A DNA stretch of 64,000 bases from Hydractinia symbiolongicarpus (GCF_029227915.1 NC_079885.1:4092001-4156000), one strand, 5' to 3'; shown: positions 26,201 through 39,155, counted from the first letter of the stretch. Notes: a model not told the origin generated them from the sequence alone. Numbers and translations: made by a program.

Positions 26201-27743
26201 ATGCAATCTAGTAATATCCGAATACTATCGCTAAATACATGTTGGTACGAATATGTGAGGCAACAGTTGTAACCCAAGCGGATTTATACCGCCAGAAAGT
26301 CAATGAAATGTAGTCTTTGAAACTGTTCCTATTTATTCGGCGCGTGCTAACGGCCAGGATTGGTCCCACAGTAAAAAGGACTTATTTTATATAAATTTTT
26401 AAGTGAAGCGCTACCATAGGGCCGAGTATAATAGCTGAATTCCAGCAATCATGTCAAATTTAGAAGAATGTTATTCTTTGGAGTCCAATAGGCTCATTTA
26501 TCACATTTATAAGGTCACAGTACAGAATCACTTCAATTAAATCCCACAGTCAATCGTTTCACTTTCAAAAGCAATGCAACTGAGTAATATCGGAAAAAAA
26601 TCACTAAATACATGTTGGTACGAATACGTGACGCAACCGATGTTACTTAAGCGGATTGACACCGTTAGAAAGTCAATGAAATGTAGTTGTTGAAAATGTT
26701 TCTATTTCTTCAGCGCGCTAACGGCTAGGATTAGTCCCACAGTAAAAAATGACTTATTTATCTAAACTTTTAAATAAAGCGCTACCACAGCGCCCAGCGA
26801 AATCGGTAAATTTCAGCAATCATATCAAATTAAGACGAATGTTATTTCTTGTCTCATTTATCACATTTTTGAGGTCAAAGTCCAAAATCAGTTCAATTAA
26901 GTCCCACAGTCAATCCTTTCATTGTTAAAAACGTTGCAACCTAGTAAAATCAGAAAAATATCGCTAAATGCAGGATGGTACGAATATGTGACGTAACCGT
27001 TGTAATTGAAAAGGACTGATACCGTTAGAGAGTCAATGAAATGTAGTTTTTAAAACTGTTTCTCTTTCTTCAGCGCTGGCTAACGGTTAGGATTGGTCCC
27101 ACCGTAAAAAATGACTTATTTATCTAAATTTTTAAATGAATCCCTACCACAGCGCCAATGAAATCAGTAAATTCAAGCAATCATGTCAAATTAGGAAGAA
27201 TGATATTTCTTTGTTCCAATTGTCTCACTTATCACATTAATAAGGTCACAGTCCAAAATCAGTTCAATTAAGTGCCTCAGTCAAAACTTTCAATGTTAAA
27301 AGCGATACAACCTAGTATTATGAGAAAAATATCCCTAAATACATGTGGGGACGAATATGTGACTCAACCGATGTAACTCAAACGGACTCATACCGTTAGA
27401 AATTCATTAAAACGTATCTTCTAAAACTGTCTCTATTTCTTCAGCGCGCGATAACGGCTAGGATTCGTCCCACAGTAAAAAATCACTAATTTATCTAAAT
27501 TTTTAAATGAAGCGCTCCAAACAGCGACCAGTGTAATCGCTGAGTTGCGGCAATCATGTCAAGTTAAGAAGAATGTCATTTCTTGGGGTCCAGTTGGCTC
27601 ACTTATCACATTTATAAGGTCACAGTCCAAAATTACTTCAATTAAGTCCCAGAGCCAATCGTTTCACTGTTAAAAGCGATATAACTCAATAATATCGGAA
27701 AAATATCACTAAATACATGTTGGTACGAATATGTGACGCAACC

Positions 27744-29914
27744 GTTGTAACTCAAACGGATTTATACCGCCAGAAAGTCAATGAAATGTAGTCTTTGAAA
27801 CTGTTCCTATTTATTCAGCACGTGCTAACGGCCAGGATTGGTCCCATAGTAAAAAATGACTTATTTTGTGTAAATTTTTAAGTGAAGCGCTACCATAGGG
27901 CCGAGTGTAATCGCTGAGTTCCAGCAATCATGTCAAATTAAGAAGAATGTTATTCCTTGGAGTCCAATTGGCTCATTTATCACATTTATAAGGTCACAGT
28001 ACAGAATCACTTCAATTAAGTCCTAGAGTCAATCCTTTCACTTTCAAAAGCAATACAACTTATAATATCGGTAAAAAAAACACTAAATACCTGTTGGTAC
28101 GAATACGTGAAGCAACCGTTGTAACTTAGGCGGATTGACACCGTTAGAAAGTCAATGAAATGTAGTTTTTGAAAATGTTTTTATTTCTTCAACGCGCGCT
28201 AACGGCTAGGATTGATCCCGCAGTACAAAATGACTTATATATCTAAACTTTTAAATAAAACGCTACCACAGCGCCCAGCGAAATCGGTAAATTCCAGCAA
28301 TCATGTCAAATTAAAAAGAATGTTATTTCTTGGGTCCAATTGTCTCATTTATCACATTTATAAGATCACAGTCCAAAATAAGTTCAATTAAGTGCCACAG
28401 TCAATCATTTCACTGTTAAACGCGATACAATCTAGTATTATCTGAAAAATATCCCTAAATACATGTGGGGACGAATATGTGACGCAACCGTTGTATTTGA
28501 ATCGGACTGATACCGTTACAGAGTCAATGAGATGTAGTTTTTAAAACGTTCTCTCTTTCTTCAGCGCGCACTAACGGCTAAGATTCGTCCCACAGTAAAA
28601 AATCACTTGCTTATCTAAATTTTTAAATCAAGCGCTCCAAACAGCGACCAGTGTAATCGCTGAGTTGCGGCATTCATGTCAAATTAAGAAGAATGTTATT
28701 CCTTGGAGTCCAATTGGCTCATTTATCACATTTATAAGGTCACAGTACAGAATCACTTCAATTAATCCCACAGTCAATCGTTTCACTGTTAAAAGCGATA
28801 CAACTTAGTGATATCGGAAAAAAATCACTAAATACATGTTGGTACAAATATTTGACGCAACCGTTGTAAGTCAAGCGGATTGACACCGTTAGAAAGTCAA
28901 TGAAATGTAGTTTTTGAAAATGTTTTTATTTCTTCAACGCGCGCTAACGGCTAGGATTGGTCCCGCAGTACAAAATGACTTATATATCTAAACTTTTAAA
29001 TAAAACGCTACCACAGCGCCCAGCGAAATCGGTAAATTCCAGCAATCATGTCAAATTAAAAAAGAATGGTATTCCTTGGGTCCAATTGTCTCATTTATCA
29101 CATTTATAAGATCACAGTCCAATATAAGTTCAATTAAGTCCCACAGTCAATCGTTTCACTGTTAAAAGCGATGCAACCTAGTAATATCCGAATACTATCG
29201 CTAAATACATGTTGGTACGAATATGTGAGGCAAACGTTGTAACCCAAACGGATTTATACCGCCAGAAGGTCAATGAAATGTAGACTTTGAAACTGTTCCT
29301 ATTTATTCAGCGCGTGCTAACGGCCAGCATTGGTCCCACAGTAAAAAAGGACTTATTTTATATAAATTTTTAAGTGAAGCGCTACCATAGGGCCGAGTAT
29401 AATAGCTGAATTCCAGCAATCATGTCAAATTAAGAAGAATGTTATTCCTTGGAGTCCAATAGGCTCATTTATCACATTTATAATGTCACAGTACAGAATC
29501 ACTTCAATTAAGTCCCACAGTCAATCGTTTCACTGTCAAAAGCAATACAACTGAGTAATATCGGAAAAAAATCACTAAATACATGTTGGTAGGAATATGT
29601 GACGCAACCGTTGTAACTTCAGCGGATTGACACCGTTAGAAAGTCAATGAAATGTAGTTTTTGAAAATTTTTCTATTTCTTCAGCGCGCTAACGGCTAGG
29701 ATTGGTCCCACAGTAAAAAATGACTTATTTATCTAAACTTTTAAATAAAACGCTACCACAGCGCCCAGCGAAATCGGTAAATTTCAGCAATCATGTCAAA
29801 TTAAGACGAATGTTATTTCTTGTCTCATTTATCACATTTTTGAGGTCAAAGTCCAAAATCAGTTCAATTAAGTCCCACAGTCAATCCTTTCACTGTTAAA
29901 AACGATGCAACCTA
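27744..29914 (+). repeat. Mixed satellite monomers upstream of transposon copy 1
   Basis: About six monomers of different subtypes without a clear short HOR register. They include a unit with AATCGGACTGATACCG and AAACGTTCTCTC near 28,500-28,550, and units with the CCGAATACTATCGC variant near 29,190. The last unit is of the short 362 bp class (TTATTTCTTGTCTCATTTATC near 29,815) and is the one interrupted by the transposon. No genes are seen. Confidence 0.8.
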
Positions 29915-30107
29915 CAATCGTTAACATAATATGTGGCAAAAATGTCAAATTCTATAGAAAGTCCCCCCTCCCCCCGTTTTCATTGTTGAATGCTGGACCA
30001 AGCACGTACGAAACACCCAAGGCGTCCACAATACTTTCCTTCAACACTGAGAAGGGGGAGGGGGCATTTACTGATAAGTTTTTGCCACAATATTATGTCA
30101 ACGATTG
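29915..30107. mobile_element. MITE-like element, copy 1 (TA target duplication)
   Basis: This 193 bp insertion is unrelated to the satellite. It is flanked by TA at 29,913-29,914 and 30,108-30,109; the uninterrupted site in sister monomers reads AACCTAGTAAAATC. Terminal inverted repeats of 28-29 bp lie at 29,915-29,942 and 30,079-30,107. Both begin CAATCGTT, then A or G, then ACATAATAT, and end GTGGCAAAAA (one extra T in the right copy). Internally a C-run at 29,963-29,975 can pair with GGGGGAGGGGG at 30,054-30,064, and GTTGAA (29,985-29,990) with TTCAAC (30,040-30,045), so much of the element could fold back. It has no transposase. A TA duplication with inverted ends fits a non-autonomous element of the Tc1/mariner superfamily; the exact family is not recognised. 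Confidence 0.87.
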
Positions 30108-30109
30108 TA

Positions 30110-31650
30110 GTAAAATCAGAAAAATATCGCTAAATACATGATGGTACGAATATGTGACGCAACCGTTGTAATTGAAAAGGACTGATACCGTTGGACAGTC
30201 AATGAAATGTAAGTTTTAAAACTGTTTCTCTTTCTTCAGCGCGGGCTAACGGCTAGGATTGGCCCCACCGTAAAAAATGACTTATTAATCTAAATTTTTA
30301 AATGAATCCCTACCACAGCGCCCAGTGAAATCAGTAAATTCCAGCAATCATGTCAAATTAAGAAGAATGATATTTCTTGGTTCCAATTGTCTCACTTATC
30401 ACATTTATAAAGTCACAGTCCAAAATCAGTTCAATTAAGTCCAAGAGTCAATCGTTTCACTGTTAAAAGCGATATAACTCAATAATATCGGAAAAATATC
30501 ACTAAATACATGTTGGTACGAATATGTGACGCAACCGTTGTAATTGAAAAGGACTGATAACGTTAGAGAGTCAATGAAATGTAAGTTTTAAAACTGTTTC
30601 TCTTTCTTCAGCGCGGGCTAACGGCTAGGATTGGCCCCACCGTAAAAAATGACTTATTAATCTAAATTTTTAAATGAATCCCTACCACAGCGCCCAGTGA
30701 AATCAGTAAATTCCAGCAATCATGTCAAATTAAGAAGAATGATATTTCTTGGTTCCAATTGTCTCACTTATCACATTTATAAGGTCACAGTCCAAAGTTA
30801 CTTCAATTAAGTCCCAGAGTCAATCGTTTCACTGTTAAAAGCGATATAACTCAATAATATCGGAAAAATATCACTAAATACATGTTGGTACGAATATGTG
30901 AAGCAGCCGTTGTAACTTAGGCGGATTGACACCGTTAGAAAGTCAATGAAATGTAGTTTTTGAAAATGTTTTTTTTCTTCAACGCGCGCTAACGGCTAGG
31001 ATTGATCCCGCAGTACAAAATGACTTATATATCTAAACTTTTAAATAAAACGCTACCACAGCGCTCAGCGAAATCGGTAAATTGAAGCAATCATGTCAAA
31101 TTAAAAAGAATGTTATTTCTTGGGTCCAATTGTCTCATTTATCACATTTATAAGATCACAGTCCAAAATAAGTTCAATTAAGTCCCACAGTCAATCGTTT
31201 CACTGTCAAAAGCAATACAACTTAGTAATATCGGAAAAAAATCACTAAATACATGTTGGTACGAATACGTGAATCAACCGTTGTAACTTAGGCGGATTGA
31301 CACCGTTAGAAAGTCAATGAAATGTAGTCTTTGAAACTGTTTCTATTTATTCAGCGCGTGCTAACGGCCAGGATTAGTCCCACAGTAAAAAATGACTTAT
31401 TTTGTATAAATTCTTAAGAGAAGCGCTACCATAGGGCCGAGTGTAATCGCTAAATTCAAACAATCATCTCAAATTAAGAAGAATGTTATTCCTTGGAGTC
31501 CAATTGGCTCATTTATCACACTTATAAGGTCACAGTACAGAATCACTTCAATTAAGTCCAACAGTCAATCGTTTCACTGTTAAAAGTGATGCAACCTAGT
31601 AAAATCGGAAAAAAATCACTAAATACATATTGGTACGATTATGTGACGCA
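30110..31650 (+). repeat. Satellite monomers downstream of transposon copy 1, with a 372 bp tandem duplicate
   Basis: Two adjacent monomers share AATGTAAGTTTTAAAACTG, GGATTGGCCCCACC and GACTTATTAATC, 372 bp apart (about 30,171 and 30,543), showing single-monomer duplication. Bases 30,841 to about 31,620 recur at 37,749-38,530 (offset 6,908), continuing the similarity already seen around the transposon copies. Between them, 30,478-30,840 does not match 37,385-37,748: the later copy has a different monomer subtype there, which suggests replacement by gene conversion or double exchange. Confidence 0.82.
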
Positions 31651-33739
31651 ACCGTTGTAAGTCAAGCGAATTGACACCGTTAGAAAGTCAATGAAATGAA
31701 GTTTTTGAAAATGTTTCTATTTCTTCAGCGCGCGCTAACGGCTAGGATTGGTCCCACGGTAAAAAATGATTTATTTATCTAAACTTTTAAATAAAGCGCT
31801 ACCACAGCGCCCAGCGAAATCGGTAAATTTCAGCAATCATGTCAAATTAAGACGAATGTTATTTCTTGTCTCAATTATCACATTTTTGAGGTCAAAGTCC
31901 AAAATCAGTTCAATTATGTCCCACAGTCAATCCTTTCACTGTTAAAAACGATGCAACCTAGTAAAATCAGAAAAATATCGCTAAATACAATGTGGTACGA
32001 ATATGTGATGCAACCGTTGTAATTGAAAAGGACTGATACCATTAGAGAGTCAATGAAATTTAGTTTTTAAAACTGCTTCTCTTTCTTCAGCGCGGGCTAA
32101 CGGCAAGGTTTGGTCCCACCGTAAAAAATGACTTATTTATCTAAATTTTTAAATGAAGCGCTCCAACCAGCGCCCAGTGTAATCGCTGAGTTGCGGCAAT
32201 CATGTCAAATTAGGAAGAATGTTATTTCTTGGGTTCCAGTTGGCTCACTTATCACATTTATTAGGTCACAGTCCAAAGTTATTTCAATTAAGTCCCAGAG
32301 TCAATTGTTTCACTGTTAAAAGCGATAAAACTTAATAATATCAGAAAAATATCATCAAATACATGTTGGCACGAATATGTGACGCAACCGTTGTTACTCA
32401 AACGGATTGATACCGCAAAGAAGTCAATGAAATGTAGTTTTTGAGAATGTCTCTATTTCTTCAGCGCGTGCTAACGGTCAGGATTAGTCCCACAGTAAAA
32501 AAAGACTTATTTATCTAAATTTTAAATAAAGCGCTACCACAGTGCCCAGCGAAATCGGAAAATTCTAGCAATCATGTCAAATTAAGAAGAATGATATTTC
32601 TTGGGTCCAATTGTCTCATTTGTCACATTCATGAGGTCAAAGTCCAAAATCAGTTCAATCAAGTCCCACAGTCAATCCTTTCACTTTTAAAAGCGATGCA
32701 ACCTATTAATATCAGAAAAATATCGCTAAATACATGTTGGTACGAATATGTGACGGAACCGTTGTAAGTCAAGCGAATTGACACCGTTAGAAAGTCAATG
32801 AAATGAAGTTTTTGAAAATGTTTCTATTTCTTCAGCGCGCGCTAACGGCTAGGATTGGTCCCACCGTAAAAAATGATTTATTTATCTAAACTTTTAAATA
32901 AAGCGCTACCACAGCGCCCAGCGAAATCGGTAAATTTCAGCAATCATGTCAAATTAAGACGAATGTTATTTCTTGTCTCAATTATCACATTTTTGAGGTC
33001 AAAGTCCAAAATCAGTTCAATTATGTCCCACAGTCAATCCTTTCACTGTTAAAAACGATGCAACCTAGTAAAATCAGAAAAATATCGCTAAATACAATGT
33101 GGTACGAATATGTGACGCAACCGTTGTAATTGAAAAGGACTGATACCATTAGAGAGTCAATGAAATTTAGTTTTTAAAACTGTTTCTCTTTCTTCAGCGC
33201 GGGCTAACGGCAAGGTTTGGTCCCACCGTAAAAAATGACTTATTTATCTAAATTTTTAAATGAAGCGCTCCAACCAGCGCCCAGTGTAATCGCTGAGTTG
33301 CGGCAATCATGTCAAATTAGGAAGAATGTTATTTCTTGGGTTCCAGTTGGCTCACTTATCACATTTATTAGGTCACAGTCCAAAGTTATTTCAATTAAGT
33401 CCCAGAGTCAATTGTTTCACTGTTAAAAGCGATAAAACTTAATAATATCAGAAAAATATCATCAAATACATGTTGGCACGAATATGTGACGCAACCGTTG
33501 TTACTCAAACGGATTGATACCGCAAAGAAGTCAATGAAATGTAGTTTTTGAGAATGTCTCTATTTCTTCAGCGCGTGCTAACGGTCAGGATTAGTCCCAC
33601 AGTAAAAAAAGACTTATTTATCTAAATTTTAAATAAAGCGCTACCACAGTGCCCAGCGAAATCGGAAAATTCTAGCAATCATGTCAAATTAAGAAGAATG
33701 ATATTTCTTGGGTCCAATTGTCTCATTTGTCACATTCAT
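31650..33739 (+). repeat. 1,107 bp trimeric HOR, two tandem copies
   Basis: About 31,650-32,632 is repeated at about 32,757-33,739. GTTGTAAGTCAAGCG starts at 31,654 and 32,761, exactly 1,107 bp apart. Only a few differences were seen, including CCCACGGT against CCCACCGT, GTGATGCAACC against GTGACGCAACC, and AACTGCTTC against AACTGTTTC. One of the three members is of the 362 bp class. Each copy contains a 63-codon open frame (32,128 and 33,235) that I regard as a repeat by-product. The second copy runs straight into the large A-B repeat. Confidence 0.87.
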
Positions 33740-35326
33740 AAGGTCAAAGTCCAAAATCAGTTCAATTATGTCCCACAGTCAATCCTTTCACTGTTAAAAA
33801 CGATGCAACCTAGTAAAATCAGAAAAATATCGCTAAATACATGTTGGTACGAATATGTGACGGAACCGTTGCAATTGAAACGGACTGATACCGTTACAGA
33901 GTCATTGAGATGTAGTTTTTAAAACTGTTTCTCTTTCTTCAGCGCGCGCTAACGGCTAGGATTGGTCCAACCGTAAAAAATGACTTATTTATCTAAATTT
34001 TTAAATGAAGCGCTCCAAACAGCGCCCAGTGTAATCGCTGAGTTGCGGCAATCATGTCAAATTAAGAAGAATGTTATTTCTTGGGTTCCAGTTGGTACAC
34101 TTATCACATTTATTAGGTCACAGTCCAAAGTTATTTCAATTAAGTCCAAGAGTCAATTGTTTCACTGTTAAAAGCGATATAACTTAATAATATCAGAAAA
34201 ATATAATTAAATACATGTTGTTACGAATATGTGACGGAACCGTTGCAACTCCTTAGAAAGTCAATGAAATGAAGTTTTTGAAAATGTTTCTATTTCCTCA
34301 ACGCGCGCTAACGGCTAGGATTGGTCCCACAGTACGAAAGGACTTATTTATCTAAACTTTTAAAAAAAACGCTACCACAGCGCCCAGCGAAATCGGTAAA
34401 TTCCAGCAATCATGTCAAATTAAGAAAAATGTTATTCCTTGGGTCAAATTGTCTCATTTATCACATTTATGAGGTCAAAGTCCAAAATCAGTTCAATTAA
34501 GTCCCACATTCAATCCTTTCACTGTTAAAAGCGATGCAACCTAGTAAAATCAGAAAAATATCGCTAAATACATGTTGGTACGAATATGTGACGCAACCGT
34601 TGTAACTCAAACGGATTTATACCGCCAGAAAGTCAATGAAATGTAGTCTTTGAAACTGTTCCTATTTATTTAGCGCGTGCTAACGGCCAGGATTGGTCCC
34701 ACAGTAAAAAATGACTTATTTTGTATACATTTTTAAGTGAAGCGCTACCATAGGGCCGAGTGTAATCGCTGAATTCCAGCAATCATGTCAAATTAAGAAG
34801 AATTTTATTCCTTGGAGTCCAATTGGGTCATTTATCACATTTATAAGGTCACAGTACAGAATCACTTCAATTAAGTCCAACAGTCAATCGTTTCACTGTC
34901 AAAAAAAATACAACTTAGTAATGTCGGAAAAAAATCACTAAATACATGTTGGTACGAATACGTGAAGCAACCGTTGTAACTTAGGCGGATTGACACCGTT
35001 GGAAAGTCAATGAAATGTAGTTTTTGAAAATGTTTTTATTTCTTCAACGCGCGCTAACGGCTAGAATTGGTCCCGCAGTACAAAATGACTTATATATCTA
35101 AACTTTTAAATGAAGCGCTCCAACCAGCGCCCAGTGTAATCGCTGAGTTGCGGCAATCATGTCAAATTAGGAAGAATTTTATTTCTTGGGTTCCAGTTGG
35201 CTCACTTATCACATTTATTAGGTCACAGTCCAAAGTTATTTCAATTAAGTCCCAGAGTCAATTGTTTCACTGTTAAAAGCGATATAACTTAATAATATCA
35301 GAAAAATATCACTAAAAACATGTTGG
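33705..35326 (+). repeat. Large HOR, segment A (first copy)
   Basis: This 1.6 kb segment recurs at 39,148-40,769 with offset 5,443. Shared private marks are ATATAATTAAATACATG near 34,203, a 15 bp loss leaving GCAACTC next to a GTTAG-like sequence (34,241-34,260 and 39,687-39,700), ACTTTTAAAAAAAACGC, and GTCCCACATTCAATCC. The first copy has ACTCCTTAG where the second has ACTCGTTAG. It ends at an unusual out-of-register junction at 35,326/35,327. Confidence 0.87.
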
Positions 35327-35373
35327 CGATATAACTTAATAATATCAGAAAAATATCACTAAATACATGTTGG
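35280..35373 (+). repeat. 47 bp out-of-register tandem duplication at the A/B junction
   Basis: CGATATAACTTAATAATATC starts at 35,280 and again at 35,327, giving two 47 bp copies end to end. The first contains CACTAAAAACATG, the second CACTAAATACATG. In the second large repeat the AAAAACATG form (about 40,757) and the AAATACATG form (about 41,500) are 745 bp apart with two full monomers between them. The first copy therefore looks like a junction that removed two monomers minus 47 bp, consistent with the 698 bp difference between the two flanking offsets (6,141 minus 5,443). Confidence 0.83.
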
Positions 35374-38300
35374 TACGAATATGTGACGCAACCGTTGTAA
35401 CTCAAACGGATTGATACCGCCAAGAAGTCAATGAAATGTAGTTTTTGAGAAAGTCTCTATTTCTTCAGCGCGTGTAAACGGTCAGGATTAGTCCCACAGT
35501 AAAAAACGACTTATTTATCTAAATTTTAAATAAAGCGCTACCACAGTGCCCAGCGAAATCGGTAAATTCTAGCAATCATGTCAAATTAAGAAGAATGATA
35601 TTTCTTGGGTCCAATTGTCTCATTAGTCACATTTATGGGGTCAAAGTCCAAAATCAGTTCAATCAAGTCCCACAGTCAATCCTTTCACTGTTAAAAGCGA
35701 TGCAACCTAGTAAAATCAGAAAAATATCGCTAAATACATGTTGGTACAAATATGTGATGCAACCGTTGTAATTGAAACGGACTGATACCGTTACAGAGTC
35801 AATGAGATGTAGTTTTTAAAACTGTCTCTCTTTCTTCAGCGTGCGCTAACGGCTAGGATTGGTCCAACCGTAAAAATTGACTTATTTATCTAAAATTTTA
35901 AATGAAGCGCTCCAAACAGCGCTCAGTGTAATCGCTGAGTTGCGGCAATCATGTCAAATTAGGAAGAATGTTATTTCTTGGGTCTCAGTTGGCTCACTTA
36001 TCACATTTATTATGTCACAGTCCAAAGTTATTTCAATTAAGTCCCAGAGTCAATTGTTTCACTGTTAAAAGCGATATAACTTAATGAAATCAGAAAAATA
36101 TCACTAAATACATGTTGGTACGAATATGTGACGCAACCGTTGTAACTCAAACGGACTTATACCGCCAGAAAGTCAATGAAATGTAGTCTTTGAAACTGTT
36201 CCTATTTATTTAGCGCGTGCTAACGGCCAGGATTGGTCCCACAGTAAAAAATGACTTATTTTGTATACATTTTTAAGTGAAGCGCTACCATAGGGCCGAG
36301 TGTAATCGCTGAATTCCAGCGATCATGTCAAATTAAGAAGAATTTTATTCCTTGGAGTCCAATAGGGTCATTTATCACATTTATAAGGTCACAGTACAGA
36401 ATCACTTCAATTAAGTCCCACAGTCAATCGTTTCACTTTCAAAAGCAATACAACTTAGTAATATCGGAAAAAAAACACTAAATACATGTTGGTACGAATA
36501 CGTGAAGCAACCGTTGTAACTTAGGCGGATTGACACCGTTAGAAAGTCAATGAAATGTAGTTTTTGAGAATTTTTCTATTTCTTCAGCGTGCGCTAACGG
36601 CTAGGATTGGTCCCACAGTACAAAATGACTTTCTTATCTAAACTTTTAAATAAAGCGCTACCACAGCGCCCAGCGAAATCGGTAAATTCCAACAATCATG
36701 TCAAATTAAGACGAATGTTATTTCTTGTCTCATTTATCACATTTTTGAGGTCAAAGTCCAAAATCAGTTCAATTAAGTCCCACAGTCAATCCTTTCACTG
36801 TTAAAAACGATGCAACCTACAATCGTTAACATAATATGTGGCAAAAATGTCAAATTCTATAGAAAGTCCCCCCTCCCCCCGTTTTCATTGTTGAATGCTG
36901 GACCAAGCACGTACGAAACACCCAAGGCGTCCACAATACTTTCCTTCAACACTGAGAAGGGGGAAGGGGGCATTTACTGATAAGGTTTTGCCACAATATT
37001 ATGTCAACGATTGTAGTAAAATCAGAAAAATATCGCTAAATACATGATGGTACGAATATGTGACGCAACCGTTGTAATTGAAAAGGACTGATACAGTTAG
37101 AGAGTCAATGAAATGTAAGTTTTAAAACTGTTTCTCTTTCTTCAGCGCGGGTTAACGGCTAGGATTGGCCCAACCGTAAAAAATGACTTATTAATCTAAA
37201 TTTTTAAATGAATCCCTACCACAGCGCCCAGTGAAATCAGTAAATTCCAGCAATCATGTCAAATTAAGAAGAATGATATTTCTTGGTTCAAATTGTCTCA
37301 CTTATCACATTTATAAAGTCACAGTCCAAAATCAGTTCAATTAAGTCCAAGAGTCAATCGTTTCACTGTTAAAAGCGATATAACTCAATAATATCGGAAA
37401 AATATCACTAAATACATGTTGGTACGAATATGTGACGCAACCGTTGTAATTGAAACGGACTGATACCGTTACAGAGTCAATGAGATGTAGTTTTTAAAAC
37501 TGTCTCTCTTTCTTCAGCGCGTGCTAACGGCTAGGATTCGTCCCACAGAAAAAAATGACTTATTTATCTAAATTTTTAAATCAAGCGCTCCAAACAGCAA
37601 TCAGTGTAATCGCTGAGTTGCGGCAATCATGTCAAATTAAGAAGAATGTCATTTCTTCCGGTCCAGTTGGTTCACTTATCACATTTATAAGGTCACAGTC
37701 CAAAGTTACTTCAATTAAGTCCCAGAGTCAATCGTTTCACTGTTAAAAGCGATATAACTCAATAATATCGGAAAAATATCACTAAATACATGTTGGTACG
37801 AATATGTGAAGCAGCCGTTGTAACTTAGGCGGATTGACACCGTTAGAAAGTGAATGAAATGTAGTTTTTGAAAATGTTTTTATTTCTTCAACGCGTGCTA
37901 ACGGCTAGGATTGATCCCGCAGTACAAAATGACTTATAAATCTAAACTTTTAAATAAAACGCTACCACAGCGCTCAGCGAAATCGGTAAATTGAAGCAAT
38001 CATGTCAAATTAAAAAGAATGTTATTTCTTGGGTCCAATTGTCTCATTTATCACATTTATAAGATCACAGTCCAAAATAAGTTCAATTAAGTCCCACAGT
38101 CAATCGTTTCACTGTCAAAAGCAATACAACTTAGTAATATCGGAAAAAAATCACTAAATACATGTTGGTACGAATACGTGAAGCAACCGTTGTAACTTAG
38201 GCGGATTGACACCGTTAGAAAGTCAATGAAATGTAGTCTTTGAAACTGTTTCTATTTATTCAGCGCGTGCTAACGGCCAGGATTGGTCCCACAGTAAAAA

Positions 38301-39155
38301 ATGACTTATTTTGTATAAATTCTTAAGTGAAGCGCTACCATAGGGCCGAGTGTAATCGCTAAATTCAAACAATCATGTCAAATTAAGAAGAATGTTATTC
38401 CTTGGAGTCCAATTGGCTCATTTATCACATTTATAAGGTCACAGTACAGAATCACTTCAATTAAGTCCAACAGTCAATCGTTTCACTGTTAAAAGTGATG
38501 CAACCTAGTAAAATCGGAAAAAAATCGCTAAATACATGTTGGTACGAATATGTGACGCAACCGTTGTAACTCAAACGGATTTATACCGCCAGAAAGTCAA
38601 TGAAATGTAGTCTTTGAAACTGTTCCTATTTATTTAGCGCGTGCTAACGGCCAGGATTGGTCCCACAGTAAAAAATGACTTATTTTGTATACATTTTTAG
38701 GTGAAGCGCTACCATAGGGCCGAGTGTAATCGCTGAATTCCAGCAATCATGTCAAATTAAGAAGAATTTTATTCCTTGGAGTCCAATTGGGTCATTTATC
38801 ACATTTATAAGGTGACAGTACAGAATCACTTCAATTAAGTCCAACAGTCAATCGTTTCACTGTCAAAAAAAAATACAACTTAGTAATGTCGGAAAAAAAT
38901 CACTAAATACATGTTGGTACGAATACGTGAAGCAACCGTTGTAACTTAGGCGGATTGACACCGTTAGTAAGTCAATGAAATGTAGTTTTTGAAAATGTTT
39001 CTATTTCTTCAACGCGCGCTAACGGCTAGAATTGGTCCCGCAGTACAAAATGACTTATATATCTAAACTTTTAAATGAAGCGCTCCAACCAGCGCCCAGT
39101 GTAATCGCTGAGTTGCGGCAATCATGTCAAATTAGGAAGAATTTGATTTCTTGGG
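35327..39155 (+). repeat. Large HOR, segment B (first copy), contains transposon copy 2
   Basis: About 3.83 kb that recurs at 41,468-45,296 with a constant offset of 6,141. Very few differences were found by eye, for example GACTTATAAATC (37,931) against GACTTATATATC and AGCGCTACC (about 38,332) against AGCGCCACC. The constant offset across the transposon shows that it was already present when the block was copied. The segment ends within a unit at TTGATTTCTTGGGTCC, after which this copy continues as segment A' and the other as a different subtype. Confidence 0.9.
36820..37013. mobile_element. MITE-like element, copy 2
   Basis: A 194 bp copy flanked by TA at 36,818-36,819 and 37,014-37,015, in the same monomer position as copy 1. 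It differs from copy 1 at two places that I can see: GGGGGAAGGGGG instead of GGGGGAGGGGG, and ATAAGGTTTTGCC instead of ATAAGTTTTTGCC. The second change shortens the right inverted repeat by one matching base. Flanking satellite matches copy 1 on both sides at an offset of about 6,905, so it spread as part of the satellite block, not by a fresh transposition. It carries no open frame of its own for a transposase. Confidence 0.87.

Larger units (their letters stand above)
21600..27743 (+). repeat. Nested HOR mosaic: 2,945, 1,838 and 3,673 bp offsets
   Basis: Three registers are interleaved. About 21,600-23,070 matches 24,545-26,015 (offset 2,945). About 24,060-24,600 matches 25,900-26,440 (offset 1,838), and both copies share a 15 bp deletion. 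About 23,070-24,070 matches 26,743-27,743 (offset 3,673), sharing ACAGGATGGTACG-like variants, ACATGTGGGGACG and AAGTGCCTCAGTC. The match at 21,7xx with CAACCGATGTTACTTAAG also recurs near 26,640. At least three exchange events are needed to give this order. Confidence 0.83.

Noticed and set aside
29963-30064. G-quadruplex in the transposon
   Set aside because: Only two G-runs occur on each strand at each arm, so a standard four-run intramolecular motif is not present. Pairing of the C-rich and G-rich arms is the simpler structure.
29905-30141. 78-codon open frame across transposon copy 1
   Set aside because: It starts in satellite, crosses the MITE and ends in satellite. Copies 2 and 3 have an extra base in the G-run that changes the frame, so it is accidental.
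33698-33922. 74-codon open frame
   Set aside because: It is the ordinary satellite sequence read in a frame left open by chance. It has no match to a family and is not kept in related units.
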